From: Planctomycetota bacterium
Lineage (GTDB): Bacteria > Planctomycetota > Planctomycetia > Gemmatales > Gemmataceae
Assembly (NCBI GenBank): GCA_021413735.1
Contig: JAIOPV010000178.1
Coordinates: 32,456 to 96,455, forward strand
Length of the DNA stretch: 64,000 nt
Direction of reading: 5' to 3'
A program made the translations under genes and the position numbers. A model generated the notes under the pieces. It was not told the origin of the DNA. It saw only the letters and a program-made list of their open reading frames with translations, and did no database searches. This document shows, piece by piece, positions 50,430 to 58,668 of this stretch. How positions within the stretch are numbered: the stretch's first letter is position 1; each line of letters starts with the position of its first letter.

Positions 50430-50984
50430 CTACCCTCGCAAGAGTCGCATATACTCTCGCATCCACGCTGCGTTGTCGTGCCAGGTTCGACAGGTCACAA
50501 GATTGCCGGTCACGATTACTTCTCGATCCAGATACACACCGCCCGAGAATTCGCAGTCCAGCTTGCACTTCGCCACGGTCGTCACTTCCTTCCCGCGAAT
50601 CACGTCCGCTGCCGCCAGAATCTCGATTCCGTGACACACCGACGCCACCGGCTTGTTCGCCGCGAACAGCGCCTTCGTGATCCGAAGCAGGTTGGCGTCG
50701 TACCGCAGATACTCCGGGGCGCGGCCGCCGGTAATGACCATGCCATCGAGTTGGTCAGGGTTCACGTCGCGGAACGCGGTGTCGGCGGCGAGCATGTAGC
50801 CCTGGCGTTCCTGTGTGATGTCCCAACCGCCCGGGTTCTCGTGCAGCACGAGATGGTAAGGCCGTGCTTCGGGGCCAGCGACGATCACGCGATAGCCTTC
50901 TTCGCGGAGCCGGAACAGCGGGTAGAACGTGTCGAGAACCTCGGCAGCGTCGCCGATCGGGAGCAGGATCGTTTTCACGGGCAC
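50430..50984 (-). CDS. DJ-1/PfpI family protein
   Basis: 184 residues. The nucleophile-elbow cysteine lies in ASVCHGIEIL, and the Rossmann-like opening is KTILLPIGDAAEVLD. Members include proteases, glyoxalases and chaperones, so activity is not fixed. GTG start. Confidence 0.82.
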   Translation of the reverse strand: MPVKTILLPIGDAAEVLDTFYPLFRLREEGYRVIVAGPEARPYHLVLHENPGGWDITQERQGYMLAADTAFRDVNPDQLDGMVITGGRAPEYLRYDANLLRITKALFAANKPVASVCHGIEILAAADVIRGKEVTTVAKCKLDCEFSGGVYLDREVIVTGNLVTCRTWHDNAAWMREYMRLLRG

Positions 50985-51044
50985 TCTCGTGGGGGTAGAT
51001 TGATGATGTCATATTAGGAGCCGCGACGGACTGAGGGAAACGCA

Positions 51045-51650
51045 ATGCGAACTGGCGGAATCGTGCTGTGTGGTGGGCGGTCGTCGCGGATGGGGCAGCC
51101 GAAGGCATGGCTCCCGTTCGGAAGCGAGACGCTGCTGCAACGGACGGTCCGAGTGCTGCGTGAAGTGGTTCAGCCCGTGATCGTGGTTGCAGCACCCGAG
51201 CAGACCGTTCCCGAGTTACCGACGGATGTGAAGATTGTCCGCGACGAGATCGAAGGCAAGGGACCTTTAGGGGGTCTGGCGGCGGGGCTGGCGGCGTTGG
51301 AAAGCGTGGTCGATGCGGTGTATCTGTCGGCGTGTGACGTGCCGTTTCTGATGCCCGAGTTCGTGCGACGTGTGACGGAGTTGCTCGGTGAGGCGTCGAT
51401 TGCCGTGCCGCGAGTCGGAGATCACTTTCACCCGCTCGCCGCAGTGTATCGGGTGTCGGTGCTGTCGTATGTTCGCGAGTTACTGGTCATCGAACAATTA
51501 CGCATGGGTTTGCTATTCGACACAATGCCGACCCGCATCATCGAACCGCACGAACTCGCAGACATCGACCCCGAGTTCCGTTCGCTTCAGAACGTGAACA
51601 CGTCAGAAGAATACGAAGTCGCTTTGCGGACCGCGGTTTCCCGGAGTTGA
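51045..51650 (+). CDS. mobA: molybdenum cofactor guanylyltransferase
   Basis: 201 residues. The nucleotide-binding loop is LCGGRSSRMGQPKAWLPFG and the metal-binding SACDVPFL follows. MobA transfers GMP to molybdopterin; a few homologues use CTP. No other Mo-cofactor gene is adjacent. It sits opposite the DJ-1 gene, with divergent starts 60 bases apart. Confidence 0.88.
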   Translation: MRTGGIVLCGGRSSRMGQPKAWLPFGSETLLQRTVRVLREVVQPVIVVAAPEQTVPELPTDVKIVRDEIEGKGPLGGLAAGLAALESVVDAVYLSACDVPFLMPEFVRRVTELLGEASIAVPRVGDHFHPLAAVYRVSVLSYVRELLVIEQLRMGLLFDTMPTRIIEPHELADIDPEFRSLQNVNTSEEYEVALRTAVSRS

Positions 51651-51722
51651 CCCACTGCCACGTAGCCGGTTACGCTTAATCGCGAGCCATGCAGGCAGAA
51701 TGATCCACGAAGGGGTGCGGTG

Positions 51723-52688
51723 ATGTCTCGACTTTTGCTATTTGCTCTGATCGTTGCGCTCGCGGCGCTGCCAGCCGCGGCACTGTCGCCGAAAGCCGAC
51801 CCACCCGCGAAACCCTGGTTCGTCGATGATGTCAAGTTCTTCGGCGACTTCATGGAGAAGCTCACCGGCCTCGCCAAGGACGGCAAATGCCTCGACCGCG
51901 AGAAGCTCACCGAGAAGATGAAGCCCGGCACCAAAGCGAAGGTCGCGCTCACCGCCAAGGCTCGCGACAAGGCACTGACACCCGAAGAAATCTACAAGGT
52001 CGCGCTGCCGAGCGTGTTCATCGTCGGGAGCGTTTACAAGGACAAAGAAGGTGACTGGCAAGACGGGCTTTACGCCACAGCGTGGGTCGCGGCAGCCGAC
52101 GGAATCCTCGTCACGAACTGGCACGTCTTCGAGGATCTCGAACCCGAAGAACTCTTCGGTGCGGTCGATCACAAAGGAAACGTTTACCCGATGATCGACT
52201 TCCTCGGCGGCGACAAAACCGCCGACGTCGCGATCATCCGCATCGACGCGAAGGGACTCACACCGTTGCCGTTGGCCGAGGAATACGCGACGGTCGGGTC
52301 GTGGGTCGGCGTTCTCGGGCACCCCGGCGACAACTTCTACGTGTACACCACGGGTGCCGTCACGCGGTACAGCACCAACAAGGGCGAAGACGACAAACGC
52401 GAACGCTGGATGGGCCTGACCGCTGAATACGCGGGCGGGTCGAGCGGGTCGCCCGTGCTGAATCGTTACGGAGCGGTCGTTGGCATGGCCGCGTTGACCA
52501 TGACGATCGAAGACGGCAAGAAGCCGCCGATGCCAGCGCCGGGGCGTCGGTTGCGTCGAGACGGACCAGAGATCGCCCCGCCGCCGCGTGAGGTTCCCGA
52601 CCCGAAACACGGACACGCGCTGGCCGTTCAAATGATCCTGAAGATGGCCGTGCCAGGGCCAACCATCCGCAAATCGTTCGCGAAGTGA
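51723..52688 (+). CDS. secreted trypsin-like serine protease
   Basis: 321 residues. Signal peptide at 1-22 (LLLFALIVALAALPAAALS). The catalytic triad is readable: His in VTNWHVFED, Asp in KTADVAIIR, Ser in GGSSGSPVL. It lacks a PDZ domain, so it is smaller than DegP. The ATG at 51723 is adopted; a GTG at 51720 is next to it. Confidence 0.85.
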   Translation: MSRLLLFALIVALAALPAAALSPKADPPAKPWFVDDVKFFGDFMEKLTGLAKDGKCLDREKLTEKMKPGTKAKVALTAKARDKALTPEEIYKVALPSVFIVGSVYKDKEGDWQDGLYATAWVAAADGILVTNWHVFEDLEPEELFGAVDHKGNVYPMIDFLGGDKTADVAIIRIDAKGLTPLPLAEEYATVGSWVGVLGHPGDNFYVYTTGAVTRYSTNKGEDDKRERWMGLTAEYAGGSSGSPVLNRYGAVVGMAALTMTIEDGKKPPMPAPGRRLRRDGPEIAPPPREVPDPKHGHALAVQMILKMAVPGPTIRKSFAK

Positions 52689-52689
52689 A

Positions 52690-52725
52690 CGCTTGGTCGC
52701 CCCGCTGGGGCGACCGCTTCACAGT
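52690..52725. repeat. family D hairpin
   Basis: GGTCGCCCCGCTGGGGCGACC followed by CGCTTCA. Confidence 0.65.
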
Positions 52726-52887
52726 TCCCGATGGCCAAACCGCGCTCGCCGCTGGCCGTTTTTTGACTATCCACTTTGCTTGGGTCGGTACAACTTCCCT
52801 ATTCTTGGGCGATCCGACGGGCCTCGCTTCCGGCATACGAATTGCTAAGACGGTCGCAACAACACAACACGGCTGACGGGAGCGCGC

Positions 52888-53937
52888 ATGATTCGGTTCT
52901 GTTTGGCGGGGGGCTTGTTCTTTGTCGCCATCGCGTTCGTCGTCGGTCAGGAAACCACTCCGCTGGAGAAGCTCGAGCCCGGCAAACTGCCGCCTGCGTT
53001 GCGTCCCGGGAAGGGTGTTCCACCCGAAACCCTCGCCAACCTCGCACAGAAGATCGACCGCGTCGATTGCTTCACCTTCCGAGGCGACGGCAAGTTCCTC
53101 GCCATCTCCGGACCCGATCAAACCGTGCGTGTGTGGGGAACCGAAGGGCTGAAACTCACCTGGAGCGTGAAACAACCCGATTCGATTGTGTGCATGGCGT
53201 TCCCGCCAGACAGCAAGACGCTCCTCGTCGGCGATGCGGGCGGCTCGATCCGCATTCTGGACAAGGCCGACACGAAGTTGCCGGTGGCGAAAGCTGCGAT
53301 CCCCGCCCACAAAGACGGCCCCGTGTGGTCGATGTCGGTGACTTCCGATGGCAAGAAGCTCGCCTCGGGTGGTCGCGATAAAGCTCTCAAGATCTGGGAT
53401 CTCAGCAAGCCGAAAGCGGCGCTGTTGGCCACGCTTACTGACCACAAGGATGACGTGCGTGGCGTCGCGTTTTCACCGGACGGGAACTACCTGATCTCGG
53501 TCAGTCCAGAAGAGAAGCAACTGCGGGTCTGGGATGCGAGCAGCGACAAGCCGAAGGCCGGCGAAATCGTCAAGCTGCCTGCCGGCGCGATTGGCGTGAA
53601 TTTCTCCCCGGATGGCAAAGCGGTTGTGCTTGCGGGTTCGCGAGGCACCGGCGCTGTGTGGTCGTTCAAAGACGGCAAGCTCGATGATCCGGTCGATCTG
53701 GATACCGAGAAGCGTCGGATTCTGATGGCCAACTTCTCCGCCGATGGATCGTTGATTGCGGGCACAGTCGAGCATTCGCGAACGGAGGATCGCGTGGTCG
53801 TGTGGACGAAGGAGGGCAAGAAGAAGCACGAGTTCAAGTACGACGCTCACATTCCGGCGGCCGGGTTCTCGCCAGATAATCGCCATCTCGTTGCGGTCAC
53901 GGACACGGGCACATACATCATCCGGCTGCCGAAGTGA
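52888..53937 (+). CDS. secreted WD40 repeat protein
   Basis: 349 residues. Signal peptide at 1-20 (MIRFCLAGGLFFVAIAFVVG). Five to six WD40 blades follow, such as MSVTSDGKKLASGGRDKALKIWD and VAFSPDGNYLISVSPEEKQLRVWD, each ending in W-D. Probably a scaffold in the periplasm. Similar repeats form the tail of the kinase at 29503. Confidence 0.85.
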   Translation: MIRFCLAGGLFFVAIAFVVGQETTPLEKLEPGKLPPALRPGKGVPPETLANLAQKIDRVDCFTFRGDGKFLAISGPDQTVRVWGTEGLKLTWSVKQPDSIVCMAFPPDSKTLLVGDAGGSIRILDKADTKLPVAKAAIPAHKDGPVWSMSVTSDGKKLASGGRDKALKIWDLSKPKAALLATLTDHKDDVRGVAFSPDGNYLISVSPEEKQLRVWDASSDKPKAGEIVKLPAGAIGVNFSPDGKAVVLAGSRGTGAVWSFKDGKLDDPVDLDTEKRRILMANFSADGSLIAGTVEHSRTEDRVVVWTKEGKKKHEFKYDAHIPAAGFSPDNRHLVAVTDTGTYIIRLPK

Positions 53938-54003
53938 ACCGATAACGATCCGTAACGGATGCTGACACCTCGGGTTACAATCACCTCAACCGCATGTGGA
54001 ATC

Positions 54004-54031
54004 TGCGCCGCTGATATGTATCAGCGGCGCA
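54004..54031. promoter_or_regulatory. perfect palindrome between WD40 and DUF1559 genes
   Basis: TGCGCCGCTGATA (54004-54016) and TATCAGCGGCGCA (54019-54031) pair with only TG between. No T run follows, so it may be an operator-like site or a weak terminator. Confidence 0.5.
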
Positions 54032-54146
54032 ACAATTACTGAAAACTCATCGTTGCTTCATGATTCCGCTCAGGGTACTCTCGGTACTGTTGGGTTCATT
54101 TCACAGTTCGCTCACTTATCAAATCATCGCCCCGTAGGAGGACATC

Positions 54147-55067
54147 GTGTCCCGTTTCTCTCCGCACACTCGGCGAGCGTTTACGCTCATCGAACTTTTG
54201 GTTGTCATCGCCATCATCGCCATCCTGATTGGACTGCTGTTACCTGCCGTGCAGAAGGTTCGCGAAGCAGCCGCACGCATTAAATGCTCCAACAACCTGA
54301 AGCAGTGGGGCATTGCCATGCACAGCTACCACGACGTAATGGGAACGTTTCCCGAAGGAGCACGAAACAATCCGCGACGCACCTGGGTCATGCACACCTG
54401 GCCTTACATCGAACAAAGCACCCTGTCGTCCAAGAATGATCTGACCCAACCGTTTTACGTTGCACCCGGAACAATCTCAAACACTCTCAACGGCTTGTGC
54501 GGAGCCAATGTGCCTTTGTACTCCTGCCCGAGCGACGGCCTGGGGCAAGACCTCAGCGCCCCTGCCGCCACTTATCAGCGGCGACGCGGGAACTACGTCG
54601 TGAACTGGGGGAACTCGACTTACGACACCGCACCGCCGGCTGGGGGAGCACCGTTCGCACACACCGGAGGTAGCCGCGCAACCCCAACTCTCGTGCGGAT
54701 CTCCAGCATCACCGACGGCACCTCGAACACGCTCCTGATGTCGGAAACGCTCAGGGCGAAAAGCACCGACGATAACGACTGGCGTGGCGACATCCACAAC
54801 GACGACGGCGTCTTCAAGTTCATGACGATCACGACGCCGAATTCGTCCGCTCCGGACGTGGTTGGCTGGGCCATCGCGGATACCGATCCTCTCATGCCGG
54901 TCACCAAGGCGGGCAGTCAGTACAGCGCCGCTCGCAGTCGGCACACTGGCGGAGTGAACGTCGTATTGTGCGACGCGAGTGTTCGGTTTGTCATCAACGG
55001 AGTCCCGAGTTCGGCATGGACGGCGTTGGGTTCGATGAATGGTGGCGATGTGGTTCCGAATTACTGA
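54147..55067 (+). CDS. DUF1559 type II secretion/pilin-like protein
   Basis: 306 residues. The prepilin N-terminus [36 protein letters not shown] is the hallmark of planctomycete DUF1559 proteins: the cleavage region with F-T-L-I-E-L followed by a long hydrophobic helix. The C-terminal half ends with the H-x9-G motif-like [23 protein letters not shown] lies 5 bases before the GTG. Many copies occur per genome. It is followed by a small lipoprotein gene, the usual arrangement. Confidence 0.93.
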   Translation: MSRFSPHTRRAFTLIELLVVIAIIAILIGLLLPAVQKVREAAARIKCSNNLKQWGIAMHSYHDVMGTFPEGARNNPRRTWVMHTWPYIEQSTLSSKNDLTQPFYVAPGTISNTLNGLCGANVPLYSCPSDGLGQDLSAPAATYQRRRGNYVVNWGNSTYDTAPPAGGAPFAHTGGSRATPTLVRISSITDGTSNTLLMSETLRAKSTDDNDWRGDIHNDDGVFKFMTITTPNSSAPDVVGWAIADTDPLMPVTKAGSQYSAARSRHTGGVNVVLCDASVRFVINGVPSSAWTALGSMNGGDVVPNY

Positions 55068-55081
55068 CTCGGAGTTACATC

Positions 55082-55477
55082 ATGCGTCGAACAGGAGCTG
55101 GTTTTGCGTTTCTGTTGGTGATGATGCTCGTCGTTGGTTGTGGTGGCGACGAGCAGTTCGGCGAACTTTCTGGAACGATCACCTACGATGGGAAGGCCAT
55201 CGAGAACGGTGCGATCACGTTCTATCCGGAACACGGACCGACCGCTGGAAGCATCATTACGGAGGGTCGATATTCGACGAAGGTCTCGCTTGGCCCGGCG
55301 AAGGTGATGATTTCGAGCAGCAAGGTGGTTGGCGAGAAGAAGGTTTACAACACGCCGGACAGTCCGGCGATGCCGTTGACCGCTGAGGCACTTCCCGCGA
55401 AGTACAACACCGCGACCGAACTTCGTCAGGACATCACCCCTGGCAAGCAGACAAAGGATTTCAACCTCGCGAAGTGA
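55082..55477 (+). CDS. small lipoprotein, carboxypeptidase-regulatory-like
   Basis: 131 residues. Signal peptide with lipobox VVGC (Cys at about residue 20). The remainder has the strand pattern LSGTITYDGKAIENGAITFYP typical of the small lipoproteins found next to DUF1559 genes. Start 55082 has GGAG close. Probably in one transcript with the DUF1559 gene. Confidence 0.85.
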   Translation: MRRTGAGFAFLLVMMLVVGCGGDEQFGELSGTITYDGKAIENGAITFYPEHGPTAGSIITEGRYSTKVSLGPAKVMISSSKVVGEKKVYNTPDSPAMPLTAEALPAKYNTATELRQDITPGKQTKDFNLAK

Positions 55478-55487
55478 GACACCGTTG

Positions 55488-55760
55488 AACCGCGAGTGCC
55501 AGCGAGGATAGGAACGTGTCCGAAATAACATCCCGATCCGAAAGGTATGGCTTGGTGTTGACCTCCCCCCTATGTGGGGGAGGTCGCTCCGAGTCTTCGA
55601 GGAGCGGGTGGGTGGTGAAACCTTTACAACTGTTGAGGCCTTCCCCCCCCACCGTCTCGCAAAGCCTCGCCACCTCCCCCACAAGGGGGAGGCCAAAGCC
55701 AAAAACCAAAACCGGGAAGTTATTTCGGACACGTTGCTTAGCGATCCTCGCTGGCACGTT
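55488..55760. repeat. nested composite inverted repeat (families M and C)
   Basis: Outer arms GTGCCAGCGAGGAT...GTGTCCGAAATAAC (55494-55525) and GTTATTTCGGACACG...ATCCTCGCTGGCAC (55717-55757) enclose a CCTCCCCCCTATGTGGGGGA / CCTCCCCCACAAGGGGGAGG inner pair. It is a hairpin-like unit of about 270 bases. Confidence 0.75.
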
Positions 55761-55879
55761 TTGATGCCACGCCTTTCGATCGAGTTTTCGTGGAACTGAC
55801 TTGGTGAAGGTCTTTCCCCTTTACCCACCGCTCGAAGACTCGCGGCGACGGCTCCCCAAAAATCTGGGGCGAGGCGGGG

Positions 55880-55958
55880 TGATTGGTCGGAGCCCGAGCG
55901 CCAAGCGAGGGACCAACCGTGCCCCTCGCTTGGCGCTCGGGCTCCGACCAATTGGTTG
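55880..55958. repeat. family I inverted repeat
   Basis: TTGGTCGGAGCCCGAGCGCC and the complementary GGCGCTCGGGCTCCGACCAA, as at 31798. A family G half-motif (GCCGCAAGCGGC) is near 56006. No gene is supported in 55478-56057. Confidence 0.8.
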
Positions 55959-56057
55959 GGGTGAGCGAAAGAGAACTGCAATCAGCCCTGAATGCCGTGC
56001 GAAGCCGCAAGCGGCTTCAAGGTTGGCAACCGCTCGCGGTTTGGCATCCGCCCATCT

Positions 56058-57104
56058 TCAACTGCTCGCCAGGATGTGCATGATGTCCGCATCCTTCACG
56101 ATGTACGTCTTGCCTTCCGTGCGGTTCATGCCCTTCGTCTTCGCTTCCTTTTCCGAGTAACCACACGAAACGAAGTCCGCATACCCGATCACGTTCGACC
56201 GCACGAACTTCTCGCTCAGATCCTTGTGAATGCAGCCCGCCGCCTCGACCGCCTCACAGCCCGCCGGGATCGACCACGTTCGGCACTCGTCCTCGCCCAC
56301 CGTGAAGAACACGTTCCGACCGACGCCGTAGAACATCGCTCGAATCGTCGCGCCGCGGCGAAACTCGGTGACGCCGTAGTCGGCCATGAACGCTGTCCGA
56401 TCCTCATCCGGCATCGCGAGGAGTTCGAGTTCCAACTTCACGGGCGCTTGCACCGCGTTCGGGGCGAGCGCGAGCAGATCGGCCGGCAGCGGATCGTTGA
56501 ACCCCGAGTCGCCACGATTCACGAACACGATTTCGGGCTTGAGCGTCAACAGCGTAAAGCTGCGAACGGTCTTCTCTTCTTCAGGGGGAAGGTTGAGGGT
56601 CGATGCGGGCTTGCCCGATTCGAGTGTCGCATTGATACGCTTCATCAGCGCCATCTCGGCCTCATCGGCTTCGATTTCCTTGGCGGGTCGAGCCTTCTTC
56701 TTGAGCACCGTTTCGAGCTTGCTGATGCGGTTCCCGACGATCTCCATGTCGGCGTACAGACACTCTTCGCGGAACTTCTGGAGTTGCACAGCGAAGTCGG
56801 TGCGGGTGAATCCGTCGAGTACGACGACCATGCCGTTGGCTTCGCGGATGACGCCGAGACGACGAGCGTTGTCCTTCTGGTCGCCACCCTGCGTGAGTCC
56901 GGGCGTATCGAGAACCGCGACCTTTGTGTAGGTGGTTTTCTTCGGCTTGAGAGCCGCGGAGATGGCGGCGAGCCGTTCGTCGGGCACGTCGGCCATTGCC
57001 GTCTGCCCTTGCTGCACCTTCGACGGGTCCGGCTTCTCGCCCGTGAGCCACTCGAAGATTGTGCTCTTGCCCGTGCCCGCGTATCCGACCAGACCCATTT
57101 TCAT
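56058..57104 (-). CDS. YchF-like (Obg family) GTPase
   Basis: 348 residues. G1 is GYAGTGKST, G3 is DTPG in VLDTPGLTQGG. The usual NKxD/NxxE G4 motif of YchF is replaced by VNRGDSGF, so nucleotide specificity may differ. The C-terminal TGS-like domain (SEKFVRSNVIGYADFVSCGYSEKEAK...EGKTYIVKDADIMHIL) is as in YchF, which prefers ATP and has a ribosome-related role. This is probably a divergent paralogue. Confidence 0.83.
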   Translation of the reverse strand: MKMGLVGYAGTGKSTIFEWLTGEKPDPSKVQQGQTAMADVPDERLAAISAALKPKKTTYTKVAVLDTPGLTQGGDQKDNARRLGVIREANGMVVVLDGFTRTDFAVQLQKFREECLYADMEIVGNRISKLETVLKKKARPAKEIEADEAEMALMKRINATLESGKPASTLNLPPEEEKTVRSFTLLTLKPEIVFVNRGDSGFNDPLPADLLALAPNAVQAPVKLELELLAMPDEDRTAFMADYGVTEFRRGATIRAMFYGVGRNVFFTVGEDECRTWSIPAGCEAVEAAGCIHKDLSEKFVRSNVIGYADFVSCGYSEKEAKTKGMNRTEGKTYIVKDADIMHILASS

Positions 57105-57106
57105 GT

Positions 57107-57219
57107 TAGTGTTGGGTGTTTGGTGTTTCGTGTTTTGTGGTGATGCGTGATTGGTTCAGCGCTGTGACGTTTGGTTAGAGGGTAAACACAAAACACCAAA
57201 CACCCAACACTAAACACTC
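57107..57219. repeat. GTGTTTGGTGTTT inverted repeat (family E)
   Basis: TTAGTGTTGGGTGTTTGGTG at the left is complementary to CACCAAACACCCAACACTAA at the right. It lies between two co-directional genes and ends at the MBL stop codon. Confidence 0.85.
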
Positions 57220-58009
57220 ACAGTGAAGGCATCTTCCCCGTTGCGATGTCCTTCTCGTGCTCTTCTTGCAGCGGCCAGGATATCGCACACGTTCCGAAGT
57301 CGGCCATGTACTGATACTTCGTCAGGCGGTCGATGGTCGTTTGCAGCATCTTCGGATCGCGACGGAACACCGGCCCGTGACTCGGCAACAGAAACTCCGC
57401 ATCGTCGTCACGGATGCGGGCCAGCGACTTGATGTAATCGGGAAGGCTCGATCCGTGGTGGGCGTCGATCGCGCCGACGCAGCCATCCTTGTAAATGTTG
57501 TCGCCGCTGAATAAGAGGTTGTCGAGCTTGAAACTCAGTTGCCCTGGCGTGTGCCCTGGTGTCGACCACACTTTCATGCGACGCTTGCCGATCTTGATTT
57601 CGTGGCCTTCGTCAATCTTCACGTCGATCTTGCACGGTGGCATTCCACCTTCGATGTGGATGTCCTGCGCCGGGATGCTGGCATAGGTTTCGACGGCATC
57701 ACCCGCTTCGAGCGCGATAGCAGCGCGAGGGTGAGCGGCGGTCTTCGCTTTGAGGCGAGTGCGGGCTTTCGCCAAACCCTGAACGTGGTCGGCGTCGGCG
57801 TGCGTGGCGATGAGGAGCTTGCACTTTGAGAGTTGAAAATCGAGTTCGCGAACCAGCTCGATCACCTCGTCGAGCGTGTCTTCCAGACCGACATCCATGA
57901 GCGCCCACTCGGTGCCGCCGTCGATAAGGTAGATGTTCACTCCGAACGACCGTGCCGCTTGAAGATTTAACTCGATCACGCCGGGGAACAAATACTTTCG
58001 CTCGATCAT
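57218..58009 (-). CDS. MBL-fold metallo-hydrolase
   Basis: 263 residues. The dinuclear metal site is THADADHVQG, with STPGHTPG, GDN and LPSHGP as later ligands. The metal motif is H-A-D-A-D-H, a variant of the canonical HxHxDH. Family members include glyoxalase II and phosphodiesterases. The start MIERKYLFPG is followed by LQAARSFGVNIYLI. Substrate unknown. Confidence 0.87.
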   Translation of the reverse strand: MIERKYLFPGVIELNLQAARSFGVNIYLIDGGTEWALMDVGLEDTLDEVIELVRELDFQLSKCKLLIATHADADHVQGLAKARTRLKAKTAAHPRAAIALEAGDAVETYASIPAQDIHIEGGMPPCKIDVKIDEGHEIKIGKRRMKVWSTPGHTPGQLSFKLDNLLFSGDNIYKDGCVGAIDAHHGSSLPDYIKSLARIRDDDAEFLLPSHGPVFRRDPKMLQTTIDRLTKYQYMADFGTCAISWPLQEEHEKDIATGKMPSL

Positions 58010-58137
58010 GCCGCATCCTCCACGATACCGGTGTTCATCTTAGACTCGTGTGAGTGGGATTCAACCGCTGACACAAGGAGCGAACACGCGACGACCGGGA
58101 TATGAATAGAATTGAGCAACACCGAGCAATTCTTGGT

Positions 58138-58160
58138 ATTCGCCGCTTGCGGCGGAGCAT
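58138..58160. repeat. family G half-element
   Basis: TTCGCCGCTTGCGGCGGAGC, just upstream of the small gene at 58190. Confidence 0.55.
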
Positions 58161-58189
58161 CATTCCATCCTCGATCTTTTGGAGCAATG

Positions 58190-58447
58190 ATGACGGGATT
58201 CGATGCCAGCGTGAACCGCCGTCTTTCCGCGAAACTGCACCGTCGGGTGTGCCTCGTTCTCACCGAAGACTCGCTGCTGGCCGAGGAAGTTCTCGCCCGG
58301 AAGAAGCTTTCCGCCGAGGTTGCCGGCCGGTTGTCGGATAAGGTGATTCTCATTCGCCCAGGCCGAATCGAAGCCGTGCTCGACGAGCTTCGCAAAATGG
58401 GTCACACGCCGCAAGTCGTTGGCAAACCGGGCGAACCGCGTGTCTGA
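58190..58447 (+). CDS. small hypothetical protein
   Basis: 85 residues, basic, helical and compact (SVNRRLSAKLHRRVCLVLTED). No family is recognised. GGAG 5 bases before the ATG decides the start; an ATG immediately before is also possible. A strong hairpin with T5 follows at 58541-58584. Confidence 0.6.
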   Translation: MTGFDASVNRRLSAKLHRRVCLVLTEDSLLAEEVLARKKLSAEVAGRLSDKVILIRPGRIEAVLDELRKMGHTPQVVGKPGEPRV

Positions 58448-58540
58448 ACTGACAGATTGCCACAAGACATTTGCCGCGAGGGAGATGCGTTTTCGAGTCG
58501 TGGGAAAAGATACTCTGATATATTTTCTTCCGGACGAATG

Positions 58541-58589
58541 AAATGGTTCCGGACGCGGGGTGGGGATATCGTCCGGAACCATTTTTCGC
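58541..58589 (+). terminator. factor-independent terminator-like hairpin
   Basis: AAATGGTTCCGGACG (58541-58555) and CGTCCGGAACCATTT (58570-58584) form a perfect 15-base stem with TTTTT at its end. Confidence 0.65.
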
Positions 58590-58668
58590 CGCTTGACATT
58601 GTTGGTTCGTTGGCTCGTTTCGGCTTCGCACCGTCGCTGCCGATCGGGGTTGGCTATACAACACCTGA

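Noticed and set aside
55992..57143. Plus-strand open frame (383 codons)
   Set aside because: Antisense to the YchF-like GTPase; it starts in repeat sequence and has no motif.
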